Of a DNA stretch of 16,155 nt, positions 1 through 6,360 are shown in pieces. Source of the DNA: Oceanospirillaceae bacterium UBA7410 (GTDB lineage: Bacteria > Pseudomonadota > Gammaproteobacteria > Pseudomonadales > Balneatricaceae); the NCBI GenBank assembly GCA_002470565.1, contig DKMQ01000009.1, positions 1-16,155 of the forward strand, given 5' to 3'. A model generated the notes under the pieces. That model was not told the DNA's origin. It worked only from the letters and a program-made list of their open reading frames with translations, and searched no databases. A program made the position numbers and the translations under genes. Every line of letters starts with the position of its first letter. The first letter of the stretch is position 1.

Positions 1-120
1 GAGCTTGTGACTCGACACAACATTGATGGCAGAGCTTGCCGGTTGCATGAATCTGCTTCTGCAAACAAATAGGTACAAAAAGGTGACAGGGAAGGACCGC
101 TAGAACCTTCCCTGCCCTAA
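1..120. other. left-edge segment without a supported gene
   Basis: No complete gene is visible. On the plus strand one frame is open from the window edge to a TAG at 70-72 (23 codons), which could be the end of a gene starting outside the window. On the minus strand an ATG at about 46-48 opens a frame that runs off the left edge for 16 codons. Neither is long enough to judge. The only firm structure is the hairpin at 87-114, described separately. Confidence 0.3.
71..114 (-). terminator. Rho-independent terminator after the small membrane ORF
   Basis: A perfect 9-bp stem is formed by 87-95 (cagggaagg) and 106-114 (ccttccctg) around a 10-base loop. Read on the minus strand it is followed after five bases by a run of five T (76-80). 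It begins seven bases past the stop codon of the 45-residue ORF, so it probably ends that transcript. The short gap between stem and T-run makes it weaker than a textbook terminator. Confidence 0.6.
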
Positions 121-258
121 CTATTTATAGACCTGCCAATTAGAACCAACACGCACAAGCTCTACTTTCCTTTTCTGCGCTAACTGAGTAAGCGTAAGGT
201 GAGTAGCAATCCCGATAAAGAAGCCAGCGACACAGGCCATAGTAATAATCGTAATCAT
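121..258 (-). CDS. small putative membrane protein, 45 aa
   Basis: I do not recognise this protein. It has one hydrophobic segment (about residues 3-23, rich in Ile, Ala, Gly, Phe) followed by a basic, soluble tail containing QKRK and ending in NWQVYK, as expected for a single-pass inner-membrane peptide. The start is placed at the ATG 256-258 because GGAG (264-267 on the minus strand) sits five bases upstream. The frame is open to 327, but that extension would run back into the T-run of an upstream terminator, so it is unlikely to be used. A terminator-like hairpin follows the stop immediately. The layout (short hydrophobic peptide, charged tail, structured leader) loosely resembles type I toxins such as Hok, but the sequence gives no family match and no function should be assigned. 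Confidence 0.45.
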   Translation of the reverse strand: MITIITMACVAGFFIGIATHLTLTQLAQKRKVELVRVGSNWQVYK

Positions 259-263
259 AACAA

Positions 264-267
264 CTCC
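264..267 (-). promoter_or_regulatory. ribosome binding site deciding the small-ORF start
   Basis: GGAG on the minus strand, five bases before the ATG at 258. It is the only good Shine-Dalgarno match near any start of this frame, and it selects the 45-residue version over the longer open frame. Confidence 0.55.
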
Positions 268-315
268 AACGTGGGTTAAAGGGTGGCAGAGCAATAACTC
301 TAGGATTGGGCTGCC

Positions 316-351
316 AAAAAAAACCACCGAGGTTCGGGTGAACCCCGTGGT
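316..351 (-). terminator. strong Rho-independent terminator, leftward
   Basis: On the minus strand 351-323 forms a 12-bp hairpin (ACCAC and GGGGTTC pairing with GAACCTC and GTGGT, with one bulged G and one G-U pair, loop ACCC). It runs directly into eight T (316-323). Its partner transcript is unclear: either a small RNA, an unrecognised small gene upstream, or a leader attenuator for the ORF that starts 58 bases further on. Confidence 0.8.
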
Positions 352-392
352 AAAAGTGAGCAGGCAACTACTCAGAGAGTATCAAGTCTCGA
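316..392 (-). ncRNA. candidate small RNA ending in a U8 terminator
   Basis: The minus strand carries a strong terminator at 316-351 with no convincing gene ending just upstream of it. Upstream there is a possible promoter: TTGTTG (421-426) with TAATTT (398-403) at 17-base spacing, or the better -10 match GATAAT (400-405) at 15. Transcription from about 392 would give an RNA of about 77 nt with a small internal hairpin (TACTC/GAGTA) and a terminal hairpin followed by eight U, the usual end of Hfq-bound sRNAs. The promoter is weak by eye and no homologue is recognised. The hairpin could instead be an attenuator in the leader of the small ORF at 121-258. Confidence 0.2.
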
Positions 393-828
393 CAGTGAAA
401 TTATCAATATTTGTACTTACCAACAACACTGATTACATCTTTTTACTTTGCTGACAAAGTCTTACGTTACATATCGCCTTAGTGAGAGGGCCTGCAATTT
501 ACACGTCAATGACACAGGTACTGATTGGCATTTTTTGAGTATCATTCTAAGCGCAGGATTTAAGGCCTCTGAGGCACCCTTTGAAGGCCACTTGTAGCTA
601 GTAGAGTTGGCAGATAAAACCACCAGCTTTTTACGCTTGTTAATACTGTCGGTTCTTTTGAAGTGGTTTTGGATGCTCAAAAAGGGGGTGTCCAGTTTCA
701 TAGGAAATAACAGTTAATGACTTCATGATGGCGAGTCGATTTACCGCAAGTTTTACCGAGGTCTTATGTGCTTTAAAGTGGATGTTTAGTAAATGCCAGA
801 AGTGGCTAAAAGAGGGAATGGACAGACA

Positions 829-865
829 TAAAAAAGCCCCTACAGGCCAGAGCATGTAAGGGCTT
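829..865 (-). terminator. Rho-independent terminator of the tRNA-Ser/tRNA-Arg transcript
   Basis: The arms 835-844 and 855-864 pair over 10 bp with one G-U pair. On the minus strand the hairpin is followed by a run of T (830-835). It lies 58 bases past the 3' end of tRNA-Arg and reads in the same direction, so it ends the tRNA transcript. Confidence 0.8.
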
Positions 866-922
866 CAGAATATTTTCACGTGCCTTCGCATTCATCTTGA
901 CTTAAGACAAACACTTAAAAAA

Positions 923-999
923 TGGCGCGCCCGAGAGGATTCGAACCTCTGACCGCTCGGTTCGTAGCCGAGTACTCTATCCAGCTGAGCTACGGGCGC
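923..999 (-). tRNA. tRNA-Arg (anticodon ACG)
   Basis: The reverse complement folds as a complete 77-nt cloverleaf with encoded CCA. The acceptor pairs GCGCCCG with CGGGCGC, the anticodon stem is CTCGG/CCGAG around the loop CTACGAA, and the T-arm contains GGTTCGAATCC. The anticodon ACG reads CGN arginine codons once A34 is deaminated to inosine by TadA, which is encoded in this same window. It lies eight bases after tRNA-Ser(GCU) and is very like the E. coli argV-type tRNA. Confidence 0.97.
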
Positions 1000-1005
1000 T
1001 CAAAA

Positions 1006-1097
<92 letters not shown>

Positions 1098-1103
1098 GCA
1101 GAG

Positions 1104-1135
1104 AGCGCGTATATTACCCTAACCTTTTGAAAAAT
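1104..1135 (-). promoter_or_regulatory. promoter of the tRNA pair
   Basis: On the minus strand TAATAT (1111-1116) is a good -10 element followed by a GC-rich discriminator (ACGCGCT). This is the arrangement typical of stringently controlled stable-RNA promoters. The -35 region is AT-rich but a poor match. It lies between the ffh stop (1180) and tRNA-Ser, so the tRNAs need not depend on read-through from ffh. Confidence 0.5.
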
Positions 1136-1179
1136 AAAAGCCTAAAGGTAAATTATATTGAATCTTATCTTTGCTGGTA

Positions 1180-2634
1180 TTATTTCTTACCAAATGGAAA
1201 ACCGCCACCCAATCCAGGCAAGCCACCTGGCATTCCTGGAGGCATTCCGCCAGGCATAGCTCCTGGGCCAGCGCCTCCTCCCATGCCTGGTGGCAGTTGT
1301 CCTTGAAGCCCACGCATCATTTTTTGCATACCGCCTTTACCAGACATTTTCTTCATCATTTTGGCCATTTGCTTATGCTGCTTAATTAAGCGGTTAATGT
1401 CTTGAATCTGGGTGCCCGAACCTGCGGCAATACGCCTTTTACGCGAGCCATTGAGAGTATCAGGTAGCGTCCGCTCTTTGGGAGTCATGGAATTAATGAT
1501 CGACTCCATTTGATCAAAATTCTTTTCAGCGCCAGCACTGGATGCCGCTTGGGCCATACCGCCCATACCTGGCATTTTGTCCAGCATTCCGGCCATACCA
1601 CCCATGTTTTTCATTTGCTGAAGTTGGTCACGAAAGTCTTCTAAATCAAAACCCTTACCTTTTTTGATTTTCTTAGCAAGTTTTTCAGCTTTAACTTTAT
1701 CAACTTTTTGCTCTACTTCTTCGATCAGGGAAAGTACATCACCCATGCCCAAAATACGCGATGCCACTCGATCTGGATGAAATGGTTCTAACGCATCAAC
1801 CTTTTCACCAACACCTAGAAACTTAATCGGTTTACCCGTAATATGGCGCACAGATAGGGCTGCACCTCCACGAGAATCACCATCAGTTTTACTTAACACA
1901 ACACCTGTTAAAGGCAATGCTTCATTAAAAGCTTTGGCTGTAACAGCAGCATCTTGGCCTGTCATGGCATCCACTACAAAGAGTGTCTCAACAGGCTCTA
2001 CCCTTGCATGCAAAGCTTTAATTTCAGCCATCATTTGTGTATCTACTGCTAGCCGACCTGCAGTATCCACAATAACTACATCATAATGCTGTTGGCGCGC
2101 ATGGCTAATGGCCTTTTCGGCAATATCAACCGGCTGTTCCATAACCGTGCTAGGAAAGAAGTGGGCACCCACTTCTTCGCTGAGCATCTGTAACTGTTTA
2201 ATGGCTGCTGGACGATAAACGTCAACGCTCACCAGCATGACGGATTTTTTCTTCTTTTCGATTAAAAATTTGGCTAATTTAGCAGCTGAAGTGGTTTTAC
2301 CTGCACCCTGAAGGCCCGCCATAAGAATAACTGCGGGGGGTTGCACGGCCAAGTTAAGGTCTTCATTGGCGCTGCCCATGATAGATTCCAGCTCTTGCTG
2401 GACGATTTTCACAAACACTTGGCCTGGGCTTAGGCTACGGCTAACTTCTGTACCTACGGCACGAGTTTTTACTTGTTCAATAAACGACTTAACCACAGGC
2501 AGGGCAACGTCGGCTTCTAATAAAGCCATGCGCACTTCACGCAAGGTACCTTTAACATTGTCTTCAGTCAGGCGTGCTTGCCCACGGATGTGCTGTAACG
2601 TTTTGCCTAAGCGGTCAGTTAGATTATCAAACAT
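1180..2634 (-). CDS. ffh: signal recognition particle protein Ffh (SRP54 homologue)
   Basis: Ffh is the SRP GTPase that binds 4.5S RNA and hydrophobic signal sequences of nascent chains and docks with FtsY at the inner membrane. The N-domain helices cover about residues 1-90. The G domain has the P-loop GLQGAGKTT (107-115), DTAGR (190-194) and the SKTDGDSRGG segment (248-257). The Met-rich M domain starts near 330 and carries the SRP-RNA-binding motif SRKRRIAAGSG (397-407). At 484 aa it is about 30 residues longer than E. coli Ffh. The extra length is a C-terminal tail (about 446-484) built of Gly, Pro and Met, with repeated PGGM/PGM units. The start ATG matches the family N-terminus, though the ribosome binding site (AGAGA) is weak. 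The divergent ypjD neighbour is the usual gammaproteobacterial arrangement. Confidence 0.97.
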   Translation of the reverse strand: MFDNLTDRLGKTLQHIRGQARLTEDNVKGTLREVRMALLEADVALPVVKSFIEQVKTRAVGTEVSRSLSPGQVFVKIVQQELESIMGSANEDLNLAVQPPAVILMAGLQGAGKTTSAAKLAKFLIEKKKKSVMLVSVDVYRPAAIKQLQMLSEEVGAHFFPSTVMEQPVDIAEKAISHARQQHYDVVIVDTAGRLAVDTQMMAEIKALHARVEPVETLFVVDAMTGQDAAVTAKAFNEALPLTGVVLSKTDGDSRGGAALSVRHITGKPIKFLGVGEKVDALEPFHPDRVASRILGMGDVLSLIEEVEQKVDKVKAEKLAKKIKKGKGFDLEDFRDQLQQMKNMGGMAGMLDKMPGMGGMAQAASSAGAEKNFDQMESIINSMTPKERTLPDTLNGSRKRRIAAGSGTQIQDINRLIKQHKQMAKMMKKMSGKGGMQKMMRGLQGQLPPGMGGGAGPGAMPGGMPPGMPGGLPGLGGGFPFGKK

Positions 2635-2757
2635 AAAAGTCTCTGTATTACCCCAAATTATGGCACCTAGTATACCCTCGCTGACTCATTTTGGCGCTTA
2701 GTTTTAGATTTTTTTAACATCAAGTCTAGGCACAGCTGCAAAGCTTGATTATGATGG
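2635..2757. promoter_or_regulatory. divergent promoter region of ffh and ypjD
   Basis: This 123-bp gap separates two divergent genes and must hold both promoters. For ffh the best -10 candidate is TATACT on the minus strand (2669-2674), preceded by GGG and with a poor -35. For ypjD only AT-rich sequence (around 2701-2720) is seen, with no clean -35/-10 pair. No terminator or strong palindrome is visible. Confidence 0.4.
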
Positions 2758-3567
2758 GTGACACATCCCAAACAAAAGACTTCCATGATCTCGTTCATAA
2801 TTGGCCTTAGCGCAATACTTTTCTACATTCTGAGCGCTTGGACTCAAAATAATCCCACATCTGTGCCGGTATTAAAAAGTGGATACACGCTTGGCTTAGT
2901 TGCATGGGTACTGCAAGGTTTGTATTTATACCTTCATTTATTTACTAAAGCAGGCCTTTTGTTGGACATAGGTGCTGCCCTGTCTTTAACTGCATGGGCT
3001 GTTATTGGCATCATTATGATCAGTAGTTTACGCAAACCCGTGTCTAGCCTTTTGGTATTTACTGCACCGATTGCAGCTTTAGCCATAGCGGTAGACATCG
3101 TTAGCGTGTCCAGCGTTGAAGGTCGACACTTTTCTTCTGGCATTTTACTACATATCATCACATCTATTTTGAGTTACGCACTGTTTGCCGTTGCAGCATG
3201 TCAGGCTGTATTACTTATTTACCAAAACCGGTACTTAAAAAATCATGGTTCATCTGCCTTGGTGGCAAACTTGCCGCCTCTTCAAACCATGGAAAGTCTT
3301 TTATTTGATGTGCTTGCTGCTGGGCAAATTTTATTGAGCATCGCATTACTCACTGGATTCTTATTTTTAGATGATCTATGGGCTCAACATGTTGTTCATA
3401 AAACCATCTTAAGTTTGGTGGCTTGGGTTATTTTTTCTATTCTTTTATTAGGCCATTACCGTTTGGGCTGGCGCGGCCGCACGGCTATTCGGTGGACTTT
3501 ATGGGGTTTTGCCACCCTTGTTGTGGCCTTTTTTGGCACTAAATTAGTTCTAGAAGTGCTGTTATAA
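2758..3567 (+). CDS. ypjD: YpjD-type inner membrane protein of the cytochrome c assembly (CcsA/HemX-like) family
   Basis: A 269-residue polytopic membrane protein with about eight hydrophobic segments (near 11-28, 42-62, 70-91, 98-117, 127-155, 180-204, 214-232, 246-268). The C-terminal signature, HKTILSLVAW followed by GHYRLGWRGR, identifies the YpjD branch of the CcsA-related family. The Trp-rich WWD haem-handling motif of true cytochrome c synthetases is not seen. Its biochemical role is not established; magnesium or cation export together with the adjacent CNNM/CorC gene has been discussed for relatives. The start given is GTG at 2758. An in-frame ATG at 2785 is a serious alternative that would begin just before the first membrane segment, and neither has a strong ribosome binding site. 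The next gene follows on the same strand within 80 bases, so they probably share a transcript. Confidence 0.85.
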   Translation: MTHPKQKTSMISFIIGLSAILFYILSAWTQNNPTSVPVLKSGYTLGLVAWVLQGLYLYLHLFTKAGLLLDIGAALSLTAWAVIGIIMISSLRKPVSSLLVFTAPIAALAIAVDIVSVSSVEGRHFSSGILLHIITSILSYALFAVAACQAVLLIYQNRYLKNHGSSALVANLPPLQTMESLLFDVLAAGQILLSIALLTGFLFLDDLWAQHVVHKTILSLVAWVIFSILLLGHYRLGWRGRTAIRWTLWGFATLVVAFFGTKLVLEVLL

Positions 3568-3642
3568 GCCTCACAAGACTTGACAGGGGGCCCCTCAAGC
3601 ATAAGAATTGAGGCCCATAACTTACATGAGGTTACATCCGCC

Positions 3643-4920
3643 TTGAGCGACATTCCTTTAAGCTATTTATTTACTAGCTTGGCATTTCTTATTTTATTAT
3701 CTGCATTTTTCTCTAGCGCAGAAACTGGCATGATGTCTTTAAATCGCTATCGCCTGCGCCACCTAGTGAAACAAAAACACCGCGGTGCCATGCGCGCTAG
3801 TAAACTGTTAGATAGCCCCGATCGTCTTATTGGCGTTATTCTTATTGGCAACAATTTTGTAAACATATTAGCGTCTGCTATTGCCACTATGATTGCGTTG
3901 CGCACGATGGGCGATGCGGGTGTTGCTGTAGCTACAGCTGTGCTGACGATGGTCATACTCATTTTTGCAGAAGTGACACCAAAAACAGTGGCTGCTATTA
4001 AGCCAGAGCAAGTGGCTTTTCCGGCTTCATTTATACTGTCTCCGTTGCTTAAAATACTGTATCCATTTGTATGGGTAGTGAACACCATTTGTAATGGCTT
4101 GTTGCGCATACTTGGGTTCAATGCTGCCGCAAAAGTAAGTGATCACTTAAGCTCTGAAGAACTACGCACGATAGTGCACGAAGCAGGCGCACTTATTCCT
4201 CGTCGTAATCAATCTATGTTACTGAGTATTTTAGACCTAGATACAGTCACTGTAGAAGACATTATGATCCCTCGTAATGAGATTGTCGGCATTGACGTCG
4301 ATGAAGATATTCACACTATTTTAAATACTATTAGTCAAAGCCCGCATACACGAATACCTTTGTACCAAGAAGAGCTAAATAATGTAGTGGGCATTGTTCA
4401 TGTGAGGCAAATCTTGCCTCTGATACATGCTAAAAACCCAACTAAGGAAGAGTTTTTAGCCCTTACTAGGGAGCCTTACTTTGTGCCTGAAAGCACGCCC
4501 TTAAACACTCAGCTTCTAAATTTTCAAAAGCGTAAGCACTGGATGGCATTAGTAGTGGATGAATATGGGGATATTCAGGGCCTAACAACTTTGGAAGATA
4601 TTTTAGAAGAAATTGTTGGTGATATGGCCGAAGAACAAGACCATGAGAACGAGGACATACACCCACAAGAAGACGGTTCTTTCTTTATTGATGGCACCAC
4701 TACGGTGCGTGACATTAACAAAGCGCTGGCATGGAGTTTGCCCATTGATGGGCCAAAAACACTCAATGGTTTAATGACAGAAACCTTAGAAGAAATCCCT
4801 CAGTTTAATGTATGTTTGAAAATGGGTGAATATCATTTGGAAACCTTACAAATAAGGGATAATTTCATTAAAACTGTGCGTTTACGCAGAATTCAACTTT
4901 CTGTAGACGAAGTACATTAA
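3643..4920 (+). CDS. CNNM/CorC-family transporter homologue with CBS domains (YfjD/CorB type)
   Basis: This matches E. coli YfjD along its length. The order is an N-terminal DUF21/CNNM membrane domain (about residues 1-165, with SSAETGMMSLNRYRLRHL near 24-41 and the GNNFVN and EVTPKT motifs), two CBS domains (about 203-330, including MIPRNEIVGID and VDEYGDIQGL), and a C-terminal CorC/HlyC domain (about 345-425). CNNM/CorC proteins are Mg2+ efflux transporters in characterised bacterial homologues, so Mg2+ or Co2+ handling is inferred. The start is placed at TTG 3643 because family members begin just before this hydrophobic segment and GAGG lies at 3628-3631. The frame extends to another TTG at 3580, which would add 21 unconserved residues. 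The stop overlaps the stop of the opposite-strand DUF1289 gene. Confidence 0.9.
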   Translation: MSDIPLSYLFTSLAFLILLSAFFSSAETGMMSLNRYRLRHLVKQKHRGAMRASKLLDSPDRLIGVILIGNNFVNILASAIATMIALRTMGDAGVAVATAVLTMVILIFAEVTPKTVAAIKPEQVAFPASFILSPLLKILYPFVWVVNTICNGLLRILGFNAAAKVSDHLSSEELRTIVHEAGALIPRRNQSMLLSILDLDTVTVEDIMIPRNEIVGIDVDEDIHTILNTISQSPHTRIPLYQEELNNVVGIVHVRQILPLIHAKNPTKEEFLALTREPYFVPESTPLNTQLLNFQKRKHWMALVVDEYGDIQGLTTLEDILEEIVGDMAEEQDHENEDIHPQEDGSFFIDGTTTVRDINKALAWSLPIDGPKTLNGLMTETLEEIPQFNVCLKMGEYHLETLQIRDNFIKTVRLRRIQLSVDEVH

Positions 4921-5114
4921 AGCTTTACTCTAGTGACAAATGGACTAGCTAATTCACGCTCTGCCACCTTGGTTAGCACCTGCTTTCGTCCATCATTGTC
5001 TAGTCGCATCCATGCAGTGATTTCTGCCCCAGAGCGATAACAGCCCTGACATATATCATTTTCGTCTAGGTAGCATACGTTAACGCAGGGTGAGGCTATG
5101 GTTTTATTGGACAC
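4917..5114 (-). CDS. DUF1289 family small Cys-rich protein
   Basis: A 65-residue protein with the DUF1289 pattern: SPCVNVCYLD near the N-terminus, then CQGCYRS and EITAW. The four cysteines (10, 14, 22 and 25) suggest a metal site such as zinc or Fe-S, but the function of the family is unknown. The start is GTG (5112-5114), only two bases after the nudL stop codon, with an AGGA ribosome binding site inside the nudL end, so translation is probably coupled to nudL. Its TAA stop shares four bases (TTAA, 4917-4920) with the stop of the convergent CNNM/CorC gene, leaving no intergenic space for a terminator. Confidence 0.88.
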   Translation of the reverse strand: MSNKTIASPCVNVCYLDENDICQGCYRSGAEITAWMRLDNDGRKQVLTKVAERELASPFVTRVKL

Positions 5115-5116
5115 TG

Positions 5117-5710
5117 TTAATCATCCTTTGGCTTTGAATATAGGTCAATGCGCGCATCGTAAACCAAATTGACAAATTCAGCTAGAATAAAAGCAGTCAT
5201 ACCCCAAATTCTATAGTCATCATAATAAAAGCTAGGCACCTGATTCACCCCTTTTGCCAGAGGTAAGGCGTCCATTACCCTTGGGCCGTCTATTAAAAAC
5301 TTAAGTGGCACTGTGAATATACGATCCAGCTCACCTAGATTAGGTATTAGCTCACTAACTATGCCAGCGGGCACCACACCCACAACTGGAGTCACTACAA
5401 AGCCTTGTCTGGACAACACTTGTCCCATCTGACCAACCACCACAACTGACTCTGGCCTAAGCGCAACTTCTTCACTAGCTTCTCTTAAAGCGGTAGCAAT
5501 CAAACTTTTATCGTCATCCTCTGCCTTGCCTCCTGGAAAAGCAATTTGCCCTTTGTGAGTGGGCATATGTTTGGCTCTGCGCGTTAAAATGACTTCTGGA
5601 TTGTCATGATCGTCCGTGATCGCCACCAACACTGCAGCTGATATTTGTGACTTTGCCGTGAGTATTCTAGGCGTTTGTTGGGCTAATTTTTGGGTAATAA
5701 ACTGACGCAT
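5117..5710 (-). CDS. nudL: CoA pyrophosphatase, Nudix family (NudL/YeaB type)
   Basis: Members of this subfamily hydrolyse CoA and its derivatives to 3',5'-ADP and 4'-phosphopantetheine. The 197-residue protein has the CoA-Nudix signature: LTRRAKHMPTHKGQIAFPGG (42-61), then ALREASEEVAL (74-84). In this subfamily the spacing between the Gly and the REUXEE part is one residue longer than in the general Nudix box, as seen here. A further conserved region, YYDDYRIWGMTAFIL (162-176), is also typical. It starts with ATG and leads a two-gene unit with the DUF1289 gene. It is divergent from a second, unrelated Nudix hydrolase. There is no strong ribosome binding site before the ATG. Confidence 0.93.
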   Translation of the reverse strand: MRQFITQKLAQQTPRILTAKSQISAAVLVAITDDHDNPEVILTRRAKHMPTHKGQIAFPGGKAEDDDKSLIATALREASEEVALRPESVVVVGQMGQVLSRQGFVVTPVVGVVPAGIVSELIPNLGELDRIFTVPLKFLIDGPRVMDALPLAKGVNQVPSFYYDDYRIWGMTAFILAEFVNLVYDARIDLYSKPKDD

Positions 5711-5797
5711 TGGCTTGAATCTACAATTCTTTGTTTCTACTGTCGAAGGTTTATCTTACAATAAACCAACTTCTTTAGTATGAGATCTACAAAAACC
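5711..5797. promoter_or_regulatory. divergent promoter region with a palindrome between two Nudix genes
   Basis: The gap holds a perfect inverted repeat, GGTTTAT (5748-5754) and ATAAACC (5761-5767), separated by six bases. It is flanked by GAA (5745-5747, reading g-a-a) and TTC (5771-5773) that could extend the symmetry across an internal loop. A possible rightward -10, TACAAT (5757-5762), and a leftward -10, TAAGAT (5753-5758), both fall within it. The layout suits an operator controlling both genes, but no regulator can be named and the -35 elements are not clear. Confidence 0.35.
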
Positions 5798-6322
5798 ATG
5801 AAACATTGCAGCCATTGTAGTGCTCTTGTGAGCTTTATTGTACCCCAAGGCGACAATCGACATCGCTATGTGTGCAGCTCATGTGAATTTATTTTTTACG
5901 AAAATCCACGCATTATAGCTGGCTGCCTTCCTACTTTTGGCGATAAAGTGCTGCTATGTAAACGGGCCATAGAGCCTCGCAAAGGCTATTGGACATTGCC
6001 TGCGGGGTTTATGGAAAATGGCGAAACCACACAAGAAGCAGCGCTTAGAGAAACCTATGAAGAAGCGTATGCCTCACCGCAGCTCAATGAGTTGTTCAGT
6101 GTGTGTAATTTAGCAAACTACAACCAGGTACATCTCTTTTATTTAGCAAAAATGACATCTGCACAGTATGGCTCTGGCCCAGAAAGCCTAGAAGTAGAGC
6201 TGTTTGAGGAAGCTAATATTCCTTGGGATGACATGGCATTTGGCACTGTGACGCAAACATTACAGCGTTTTTTTGAAGATAGAAAAAATGGAGCAATGCA
6301 GCTTCACCATATCGATTTCTAA
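5798..6322 (+). CDS. Nudix hydrolase with N-terminal zinc ribbon
   Basis: The protein starts with a zinc ribbon (CSHC, then CSSC about 20 residues later), as in NADH-pyrophosphatase-like Nudix proteins. This is followed by YENPRIIAGC and the Nudix box GFMENGETTQEAALRETYEEA, in which G-x5-E-x7-RE-x2-EE is intact. The glycine near the end of the general box is replaced by Tyr, as is common in this subfamily. The substrate is probably a nucleoside diphosphate derivative such as ADP-ribose or NADH, but the subfamily is not well defined biochemically. The start is placed at ATG 5798, because relatives begin MKxC directly before the ribbon and a promoter at about 5757 would leave almost no leader for the upstream ATG at 5780 (180 residues). 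Neither start has a good ribosome binding site. It ends 38 bases from a convergent gene, without an obvious terminator. Confidence 0.9.
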   Translation: MKHCSHCSALVSFIVPQGDNRHRYVCSSCEFIFYENPRIIAGCLPTFGDKVLLCKRAIEPRKGYWTLPAGFMENGETTQEAALRETYEEAYASPQLNELFSVCNLANYNQVHLFYLAKMTSAQYGSGPESLEVELFEEANIPWDDMAFGTVTQTLQRFFEDRKNGAMQLHHIDF

Positions 6323-6360
6323 AACCAATATGGCACTTTCACACCACCTACAATGCCCTT

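Larger units (their letters stand above)
259..922. other. largely gene-free stretch between the small ORF and the tRNA pair
   Basis: This stretch holds two strong leftward terminators (316-351 and 829-865) and little else I can support. Minus-strand frames at 462-701 (79 codons) and 640-855 (71 codons) overlap each other, have no Shine-Dalgarno sequence before their starts and match nothing I recognise. The second starts inside the terminator hairpin. On the plus strand there are two very short frames: a TTG-started hydrophobic 36-codon frame at 607-717, and a 44-codon frame from ATG 725 to 859, both without a ribosome binding site. A possible small RNA ending at 316 is described separately. 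Confidence 0.4.

Noticed and set aside
462..855. Two overlapping minus-strand frames (79 and 71 codons), possibly one frameshifted gene
   Set aside because: Neither has a ribosome binding site, one starts inside a terminator hairpin, and joining them gives no recognisable family. Kept only as part of the unexplained stretch.
1..922. Genomic island inserted at the tRNA-Arg 3' end
   Set aside because: The tRNA is followed by a fitting terminator. I see no integrase and no repeat of the tRNA 3' end within the window.
3580..3642. Longer CNNM/CorC start at TTG 3580
   Set aside because: It adds 21 residues absent from relatives and has no ribosome binding site; TTG 3643 lies next to the conserved start of the membrane domain. 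It cannot be fully excluded.
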